NCBI GenBank assembly: GCA_964606855.1
Contig: CAZSHM010000008.1
Coordinates: 1 to 48,733, forward strand
Reading direction: 5' to 3'
DNA length: 48,733 bases
Source of the DNA: UBA7185 sp964606855
Lineage (GTDB): Bacteria > Bacillota > Peptococcia > Peptococcales > Peptococcaceae
The notes under the pieces were generated by a model that did no database searches, had not been told where the DNA came from, and was given only the letters and a program-made list of their open reading frames with translations. Each line of letters starts with the position of its first letter. The stretch's first letter is position 1. The position numbers were made by a program, and so were the translations under genes. Positions 43,342-48,733 of the stretch are shown piece after piece.

Positions 43342-43378
43342 AACGGCGGCCTTATGCAGCACGCATAAGGCCGCCGTT
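43342..43378. terminator. Bidirectional terminator, amidohydrolase / MFS
   Basis: AACGGCGGCCTTATGC (43342-43357) and GCATAAGGCCGCCGTT (43363-43378) form a perfect 16-bp stem with a 5-nt loop, flanked by A and T residues. Confidence 0.95.
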
Positions 43379-43416
43379 TTAGTTCGCCGCGGCAAAAGCC
43401 GGAGCTCATCGCATCC

Positions 43417-44631
43417 CTACCGCTGCGCGGATCCGGCCGTGTTTTTCGGCCGAACCCGGACGCACTTGTAGGAGAAGGTCATCACAGCCGCGATCGCCAG
43501 CATTACAGCCGCGACCAGGTAGGAAGCGTTGTAGGAGCCCGTGGTGTCCACAATATAGGCGGCGATGTACGGCATGAGGATCGCGCCCGCGCTGTAGGCG
43601 GTGTTGACAAAGGCGGCGTTCAGCGCCAGATGGGTCATCCCGAACTGCGAGGCGGCCGGGTTCAGCATGGCGATGATCCCGCCGAAGGAGAAGCCCGCGA
43701 GGGACGCGCCCAGCAGCAGCGCCGGGTAGGACGTGTAGTGGCTGAACAAGAGCATATTCACCAGCTGGATCGTGAGCGAAAGCCGGAATGCCCACCGGAT
43801 CCCGATGCGATCCGAGAGTGAGCCGATCACAATGCGGCCGATGCCGTTGCAGAGGTTGATCATCATCACGATGAACGCGGCGTCCTCGATCCCCGCCTGC
43901 ACTTTCGCGATGGAGGCCATGCTTCCGATCAGCATCAGCGCCCCGCTGTCGCCGAGCGCGAAGATCAGCCACAGCTTCCAGAACTCCGAGCTGCGGATCA
44001 TATCTTTCAGGGTGCAGTCCTCCGCGGATGTCGGTTTCGCGGAGTCACGGCAGGCGTCGTCTGCCGCGCTCTCCGGGCTCGCGATGAACATGGATCCGGA
44101 GAGCATGATGAGCATCCCCACCACGCCGGTGAGCAGGAGACTGTGCTGCAGGCCGAAGTGGCGCATCATGACGCTCATCAGAAGGGACATGTATACGGAG
44201 GAGAAACCGATCGCTGCGGAGGCGATCCCGGAGATGCGCCCGCGCTTGCTGATCGGATACCACTTGGCGGCGGTCGCCGTTGTCGTTCCGGTGATGAGGC
44301 CCACGCCGGTGCCGAAGAGCAGCCCGTAACCGATCGTGATCGGAAGCGGCGTGTGCGTGAGGCCGCAGAGGATGAGGCCGCTCCCCCACAGGACGCTCCC
44401 GATCAGGGAACTCTTCCTCGGATGGCCCTTGTCGGAGATGCTGCCGCCGATCATCATGGCGAACGGCATCATGGCGAGCGCGATCATGTAAGGGAGCGAG
44501 GCCTGGCGCGCGCTCCATCCGTAGGAAGTCGTCAGCTCTTTGTTGATGATGCTCCAGATGTACGTGATGCCGACGACGAGGTTGATCACGACTGCGGCGG
44601 CAAGCACACGGGATGCGGATTTGTTTTTCAT
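43417..44631 (-). CDS. MFS transporter, oxalate/formate antiporter (OFA) type
   Basis: A 404-residue major-facilitator protein with twelve hydrophobic segments. The early GITYIWSIINKELTTSYGWS region and the SLPYMIALAMMPFAMMIGG helix resemble the OFA family, whose members exchange or take up carboxylates (oxalate, formate, lactate and similar). The loop after helix 2 has SDKGHPRKS in place of the usual GxxxDRxGRR; the central loop (about residues 195-215) is acidic with SAADDACRDSAKP. ATG 44631 has AAAGGAAGG 8 nt upstream on the minus strand. Divergent from the LysR gene, hence a likely target of that regulator. Confidence 0.85.
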   Translation of the reverse strand: MKNKSASRVLAAAVVINLVVGITYIWSIINKELTTSYGWSARQASLPYMIALAMMPFAMMIGGSISDKGHPRKSSLIGSVLWGSGLILCGLTHTPLPITIGYGLLFGTGVGLITGTTTATAAKWYPISKRGRISGIASAAIGFSSVYMSLLMSVMMRHFGLQHSLLLTGVVGMLIMLSGSMFIASPESAADDACRDSAKPTSAEDCTLKDMIRSSEFWKLWLIFALGDSGALMLIGSMASIAKVQAGIEDAAFIVMMINLCNGIGRIVIGSLSDRIGIRWAFRLSLTIQLVNMLLFSHYTSYPALLLGASLAGFSFGGIIAMLNPAASQFGMTHLALNAAFVNTAYSAGAILMPYIAAYIVDTTGSYNASYLVAAVMLAIAAVMTFSYKCVRVRPKNTAGSAQR

Positions 44632-44660
44632 GATTAAGACCTTCCTTTCTGTTTGCACCC

Positions 44661-44689
44661 ATTATAGCACGGGAAGAAATGATACGCAA
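44661..44689 (-). promoter_or_regulatory. Promoter of the MFS gene
   Basis: Minus strand: TTGCGT (44689-44684), 17-bp spacer, perfect TATAAT (44666-44661) with TG extension (GTGCTATAAT). An AT-rich dyad, ATAATTTTAATCGAAATTTAT (44694-44714, given as arms AATTT/AAATT around TAATCG), lies just upstream and could bind the LysR protein. Confidence 0.65.
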
Positions 44690-44914
44690 ATGAATAATTT
44701 TAATCGAAATTTATACATGAAACGCATGATTCAAGAAGGAGGCTCAAAGGCGCCCGGCCCGCCTGGAGCGGGAAAGATGCGCCTTGACCTGCTGCGGAAG
44801 CCCGATCGGATTTCGGGAAAAATCCAATAAAAACGTGCTCCGCCCGACTGGGACGGCGCAGCCTCCGGCATTGCGCAAAATCTTCAGGGGACGGTGGCGT
44901 TCCTGCGGAGAGCA

Positions 44915-44923
44915 TGATATAAT
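44915..44923 (+). promoter_or_regulatory. Extended -10 promoter of the LysR gene
   Basis: TG-A-TATAAT (44915-44923), about 145 nt before the LysR start. The -35 candidate TGGCGT is poor. Confidence 0.5.
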
Positions 44924-45068
44924 AGAAATACAAAATCTGGGATTTTTCTGACAGAAGTTCAAACGGGAGAGCCCGATGCTCGGCGGGCCGACGATAGAGA
45001 CCGCGGGTGACAATCGCGGGAAAGCATCGCGAAAAAATCGGGAGAAGCCATGGCGGGAGGAGAGTTTT

Positions 45069-45980
45069 ATGGAATTCGAGCTTCTGAAATCACTGCAGGT
45101 CGTCGCGCAGGAGGGAAACCTGACCGCGGCGGCGAGCAAACTCTGCATCACACAGCCGACCCTGTCCAGGCGGCTGAATCGTCTCGAGGAGGAGTGCGGG
45201 AAGAAACTCTTTGAGCGGGGCAAGCGGGAGACAGTGCTGACCGAGGAGGGGGAGATGATGCTCCGGTACACGGAGCGGATCATGGCCCTGTATGAGCGGA
45301 TGGAGTACGAGATCTTCAATTACGGGGAGAACATCTCCGGCAAGCTGGTGATCGGCTCCGTGAATACCGGGGCCAGAGATCTGGTCGCGCGGGCGGTCGC
45401 CGCCGTCTGCCGGAAATACCCGTTCGCGCGGTTCAACATCCGCGCCATGGCGGCCAATGAACTGCGGCGGGGACTGCGGGACGGCGCCGTGGATTTCGGG
45501 GTCCAGTACGATCTGATCGATCCGGACACCTACGACTGTGTGCGGCTGCCCGTGAAAAACCGGTGGGGCCTCGCCATGCCGAAGGACGCCCCGCTGGCCA
45601 GAAAGAAATCCATTTCTGCCAAGGAGCTGGTCAGCCTGCCCCTGATCTGTCCGGAGCGGGAGCTGACCCGGACCATCCTGAACGGATGGTCCGGCATGGA
45701 TTCGGACACGCTCAACGTGATCATCACGTATTATCTGTCCAACAATGTTGCCGCGTATGTGAACGAGGGCATCGGCTATGCGGTAGTCATGGATTCCGTG
45801 GAAGACATGCTGCGGGCCTATGACCTGGTGTTCCGGCCCTTCCGGCCCGTCATCAGCTCCTACGCGCATATTCTGTGGAACAAGCATCTGGAAATGTCGG
45901 CGCTGGGAAAAGTCTTTTTGAAGGAAGTGCGGGATCTCGTGGAGGAAACGCCGCAGGAGGAAGAGACGAAGCATGAATAA
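45069..45980 (+). CDS. LysR-family transcriptional regulator
   Basis: A 303-residue LysR regulator. The N-terminal winged helix (residues 1-60) reads LLKSLQVVAQEGNLTAAAS then LCITQPTLSRRLNRLEEECG, and the effector domain (from about residue 90) has the usual SGKLVIGSV start and LPLICPERE segment. ATG 45069 follows GGGAGGAGAG; the upstream open frame to 44976 lacks support. It stands between the divergent MFS gene and the downstream dehydrogenase gene, with a LysR-type box at 45993-46013. The effector is unknown. Confidence 0.93.
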   Translation: MEFELLKSLQVVAQEGNLTAAASKLCITQPTLSRRLNRLEEECGKKLFERGKRETVLTEEGEMMLRYTERIMALYERMEYEIFNYGENISGKLVIGSVNTGARDLVARAVAAVCRKYPFARFNIRAMAANELRRGLRDGAVDFGVQYDLIDPDTYDCVRLPVKNRWGLAMPKDAPLARKKSISAKELVSLPLICPERELTRTILNGWSGMDSDTLNVIITYYLSNNVAAYVNEGIGYAVVMDSVEDMLRAYDLVFRPFRPVISSYAHILWNKHLEMSALGKVFLKEVRDLVEETPQEEETKHE

Positions 45981-45992
45981 TAAAAATGATTT

Positions 45993-46013
45993 ATCATTCA
46001 TACTGCGTATGAT
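45993..46013. promoter_or_regulatory. Candidate LysR box
   Basis: ATCAT (45993-45997), 11 bp, ATGAT (46009-46013): a T-N11-A dyad with 5-bp arms, enclosing a second dyad TCATAC-TGC-GTATGA (45998-46012). It lies between the LysR stop and the dehydrogenase promoter. Confidence 0.5.
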
Positions 46014-46125
46014 ATTAAAAACCGGCGGTGAATGAGAGAGAACTTTTTGCCATCAAGTCAGCAAAACACGGCCCGGCGGCGGCGTACCATGCCGCTGCTG
46101 TATCAATATCCATGCATTCTGGTCA

Positions 46126-46155
46126 TTGTACATTTCAGGACGGCCTTGCTAAAAT
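46126..46155 (+). promoter_or_regulatory. Promoter of the dehydrogenase operon
   Basis: TTGTAC (46126-46131), 18-bp spacer, TAAAAT (46150-46155) with a TG extension (TTGCTAAAAT), about 85 nt before the dehydrogenase start and about 113 bp after the LysR box. Confidence 0.6.
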
Positions 46156-46240
46156 TAAATCGATAGAAAAACGTGGCGGCGGGCCGCAGAGCCGGGCGCC
46201 ACAATCGAGCGGAAGGGCGAACAGAAGGGGGAGCAGCGCA

Positions 46241-47452
46241 ATGATTGCATATGATTTGCTGAAATTGTCCGGCGTTCTTTTCGGCAGCGGAACCGCCGCC
46301 GAGACAGGGCAGCGCGTTCGGGCACTCGGAGGAAAGAATGCGTTTATCGTCACGGATAAAGGCATTGTAAAGCTGGGGATTGTTGACAAAGTGACGAAAT
46401 CCCTGGAGGAGGCCGGCGTTACCTACGAGATCTTTGACGATGTGATGCCGGAGCCGACGGACGAGTTGTGCCTGCAGATTGCGGACACGGTGCGGGGCAA
46501 GCAGTTCGATACCGTCATCGGCCTCGGCGGGGGCAGCCCGATCGATGCGGCGAAGGCGGTCGGCCTGATCGCCGGGATCCGGGAGATGGAGGAAATCCGG
46601 GACCTGCACGATTACAGCGCGAGCGGGAGCCGGAGCGAAATCGCGTCTGTCGCCAAGCGGAGCGGTATCCTGATCACCATGCCGACCACCGCCGGAACCG
46701 GGGCGGAGTCGACACAGTCCTCCGTGCTGACGAGTGTGAAACAGGGCATGAAATTCAGTTTCATGGGCCCGGCGTCCATGGCGGATCTCTGCATCATCGA
46801 TCCGGAATTCACCATCGGCATGCCCGCGGCGCCCACCATCCACACCGGCCTCGACGCCTTCGCCCATGCGGTCGAAAACCTGGTCGGCGTCAAGAACAAT
46901 GATTACTCGGAGATCATGATGCTCGAATGCATCCGGAGGATCTGGAAATGGCTGCCGGTTGCCGTCGCGGAGCCGAAGAACAAGATGGCGCGCGAGCAGA
47001 TGGCCTGGGCCGCCCACAACGCGCAGGCGAACGGCGGCGTGCCGAACGGCCACGCGGTCGCGCACGCGATCGGCTCCAAATACCATCTGGTGCATGCGCA
47101 TGCCTGCATGCTGACCCTACCGACGGTTATCCGGCATTTCGCCGAGACATCGCAGGACGCGATCGCCAAGCTGGGCGACGCCATCGGGGCCCCCATCAGC
47201 GGCGACGCGAAGACCGACGCGGAGTACGTGGCGGGGTGCATCAAGAAATTCTACAAGGGCTTCGGCTACAAGAACATGCAGGACACGCTCCGCGAAAAAG
47301 GGTTTGATGTGGACAGAGAGACCTTTGCCCAGAGCCTGGTCGCTTTTACCCTGGATGACTTTAAGTCCAGACTCTGGAATCCGCCGATCCACACGGGGAA
47401 CGCGGAGGAGAAGGTCGCGGAGGTCTGCCGCCGGATCTACGACGAAGCGTGA
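46241..47452 (+). CDS. Iron-containing alcohol dehydrogenase
   Basis: A 403-residue group III (iron-type) alcohol dehydrogenase. The NAD loop is GLGGGSPIDAAKAV; PTTAGTGAESTQSSV is the family block; the metal ligands are Asp205 and His209 in GLDAFAHAVE and His271 and His285 in GHAVAHAIGSKYHLVHAH, spaced 14 apart as in the family. Related to propanediol and 4-hydroxybutyrate dehydrogenases; the true substrate is unknown. ATG 46241 has AAGGGGGAG upstream; an open frame from 46028 precedes it but is not family-like. It reduces or oxidises a small alcohol/aldehyde, probably in one pathway with the hydrolase 137 nt downstream. Confidence 0.92.
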   Translation: MIAYDLLKLSGVLFGSGTAAETGQRVRALGGKNAFIVTDKGIVKLGIVDKVTKSLEEAGVTYEIFDDVMPEPTDELCLQIADTVRGKQFDTVIGLGGGSPIDAAKAVGLIAGIREMEEIRDLHDYSASGSRSEIASVAKRSGILITMPTTAGTGAESTQSSVLTSVKQGMKFSFMGPASMADLCIIDPEFTIGMPAAPTIHTGLDAFAHAVENLVGVKNNDYSEIMMLECIRRIWKWLPVAVAEPKNKMAREQMAWAAHNAQANGGVPNGHAVAHAIGSKYHLVHAHACMLTLPTVIRHFAETSQDAIAKLGDAIGAPISGDAKTDAEYVAGCIKKFYKGFGYKNMQDTLREKGFDVDRETFAQSLVAFTLDDFKSRLWNPPIHTGNAEEKVAEVCRRIYDEA

Positions 47453-47589
47453 CTCCGGTCAGCCAAAAAACGGCGTTTCGCGCGCGGCGCTCCGCCCTTC
47501 CGGCGCGGCGGCAAGGCGACAGCCGCTGCACGGCAGGGGGCGTTTGCCTCGCGCAGTTGCACATAGAATCCTAAAGGAGGAGAAAAACC

Positions 47590-48486
47590 ATGTTTGAGTT
47601 ACAGGAGTTAATCCGGTATCACGTGGACATGCACTGTCACTGCAATCCGGACGCCAGCCCGAATCATCCGATGACAAAGAGCAACGAAGAAGTTGTCACC
47701 AAATGCCGGGAGAGCGGAATGCATGGCCTGGTTTTGAAGACGCATGCGTGGCCGGCCATCCGCCTGGCGAAAAAACTGAATGAGATGTATGACGACTTCA
47801 CCGTATATCCCAGTGTGTCCCTGAACCAGACGGCGGGCGGCCCCTATCCCTGGGTGATGGAGATGGCGATCCAGCTGGGGGCAAGGCTCGTATGGCTGCC
47901 CACCTGGAGCTCTCTGAACGATAAGCACTGCCCGGGCGGCTTCACGCAGCTTGTGATCAACGAGGGGAGCAACCCGTACTTCAAGGACATCCCGGAAGAG
48001 GCGTTTTACACCCTCACCGACGAGGACGGCAACCTGAAGGAGAACATCAAGGCCATCGTGCGGATGGCAAAGGATGCCAACATTGTGCTTGCGACCGGTC
48101 ACGGTTCCACGGCCGAGGCGCTGGCGACAGCAAGATACGCGCATGAGATCGGGTTCCAGAAGCTCGTTTTCACGCATCCCACCTGCGGCGTCAGCCCGGT
48201 CACGCATGAACAGCTGAAGGAATTTGCGGATCTGGGCGGCTACATCGAAGTTTGCACGCTGGGCGTGCAGCCGCTCTACACTTCCATGACAGTCGCCGAG
48301 TGGAAGGAGATCTGCGAGCTCTGCGGCTACGATCACTGTCTCATCTCCTCGGATCATTTCTTCGACTGGACACCGTCGATCCCCGAACAGTACGCGACGA
48401 TGATGAACTGCATGTACACGATCGGCTCGACCATGGAAGAGTTGAAGACCATGGCGAAGAATCCGCTAAAACTTTTGGAGGGCTGA
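47590..48486 (+). CDS. Amidohydrolase-fold protein, DUF6282-like
   Basis: A 298-residue predicted TIM-barrel metal hydrolase. The N-terminal VDMHCHCNPDASPNH contains the HxH metal motif (His15, His17); later candidate ligands are KTHAWPA, TGHGSTAEA, FTHPTCG and ISSDHFFDW with the final aspartate. The order fits the amidohydrolase superfamily, and the overall pattern recalls the DUF6282 family, for which no reaction is established. AAAGGAGGAG lies about 8 nt before ATG 47590. Co-directional with the dehydrogenase and followed by a terminator, so probably the last gene of that unit. Confidence 0.8.
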   Translation: MFELQELIRYHVDMHCHCNPDASPNHPMTKSNEEVVTKCRESGMHGLVLKTHAWPAIRLAKKLNEMYDDFTVYPSVSLNQTAGGPYPWVMEMAIQLGARLVWLPTWSSLNDKHCPGGFTQLVINEGSNPYFKDIPEEAFYTLTDEDGNLKENIKAIVRMAKDANIVLATGHGSTAEALATARYAHEIGFQKLVFTHPTCGVSPVTHEQLKEFADLGGYIEVCTLGVQPLYTSMTVAEWKEICELCGYDHCLISSDHFFDWTPSIPEQYATMMNCMYTIGSTMEELKTMAKNPLKLLEG

Positions 48487-48509
48487 ATCCCGCGGGATGC
48501 CTCATCCGG

Positions 48510-48550
48510 GTGCTGCTTTACAGACTGTTCTGTAGGGCAGCACTTTTTTT
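48510..48550 (+). terminator. Terminator after the DUF6282-like gene
   Basis: GTGCTGC (48510-48516) pairs with GCAGCAC (48537-48543), with an inner TACAG/CTGTA stem, followed by TTTTTTT. Confidence 0.95.
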
Positions 48551-48693
48551 GTGGGTCTTTCACGGGTTTTAATGGATTTTTAGTGGATTTATGGAAGGAA
48601 AGCGCCGCGGAGCCGAAAAAAGGGACCGCCGGGGACATCCAATACGGCCGGAATGTTGCACGGTGCACAAAAGGCACCCGGAACGCGTGTACG

Positions 48694-48719
48694 TATTCAA
48701 AACTCATGAGTTTTGAATA
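48694..48719. repeat. 26-bp perfect palindrome
   Basis: TATTCAAAACTCA (48694-48706) is followed directly by its exact reverse complement TGAGTTTTGAATA (48707-48719), with no spacer. The stretch 48551-48693 before it holds no gene; it has a small TGCAC-G-GTGCA dyad at 48657-48667. The palindrome is probably an operator for a gene beginning beyond the window, since it has no T-run typical of a terminator. Confidence 0.85.
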
Positions 48720-48733
48720 TCCGCCGGTGGTGG

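Noticed and set aside
46028..46240. N-terminal extension of the alcohol dehydrogenase
   Set aside because: It precedes the likely promoter at 46126-46155 and is unlike the family; ATG 46241 has a proper ribosome site.

Overview
The window reads as chromosomal DNA of a GC-rich, obligately anaerobic Firmicute (Bacillota). The evidence is a tryptophan T-box leader, AGGAGG-type ribosome sites almost everywhere, frequent TTG/GTG starts, murA directly downstream of the atp operon, a PdaA-like deacetylase (usually a spore-cortex enzyme), and a trimeric [FeFe] hydrogenase. SLH-like repeats and a chloroplast-like c-subunit motif would also fit a Negativicutes-type lineage; I cannot fix the genus from sequence alone. 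No rRNA, tRNA, CRISPR array, insertion sequence or prophage was seen.

Layout. 1-713 is non-coding with a DnaA-box cluster. 714-4904 is a three-gene hydrogenase operon (HydC/HydB/HydA type) predicted to exchange electrons between NADH, ferredoxin and H2. 4957-12089 is a complete trpEGDCFBA operon behind a T-box with a UGG specifier. 12135-14617 holds an EamA transporter, a YigZ-family protein and an Hsp20 gene whose promoter overlaps a degenerate CIRCE operator. 14871-22191 is a nine-gene F-type ATP synthase operon (atpZ, I, B, E, F, H, A, G, D, C counting both accessory subunits gives ten reading frames), closed by a terminator. 22212-35791 is a mixed envelope and housekeeping region: murA, an exported transglutaminase with SLH-like repeats, a self-regulated YtrA-like GntR/ABC operon, a LysM-G5-M23 endopeptidase, a cytidylate-kinase-like protein, a patatin/diacylglycerol-kinase pair, a lone type IV prepilin, an iron-sulfur flavoprotein and a PdaA-like deacetylase. 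35792-41342 carries dnaB, corA with an unusual leader, a small ORFan, trmB and gdhA. 41548-48550 looks like an accessory catabolic island: YtcJ-like amidohydrolase, OFA-family MFS carrier, LysR regulator, iron-dependent alcohol dehydrogenase and a DUF6282-like metal-dependent hydrolase.

How it fits together. The hydrogenase, ATP synthase, glutamate dehydrogenase and the catabolic island describe a fermentative, amino-acid or organic-acid-using anaerobe that disposes of reductant as H2. Most transcription units are short and bounded by clear bidirectional hairpin terminators, and many promoters share an extended -10 box reading TGCTATAMT.

The points most worth a second look are: the TSCSPGW variant of the hydrogenase H-cluster motif; the corA leader, with a proline-containing upstream ORF and a CCTCC segment able to mask the corA ribosome site; the uncharacterised 41.6-48.5 kb hydrolase/dehydrogenase island with a candidate LysR box; the DnaA-box cluster at the left edge; and several perfect palindromes of unknown role, one 26 bp long at the right edge. 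All coordinates and motifs come from reading the sequence; family assignments rest on motif recognition, not on database searches.
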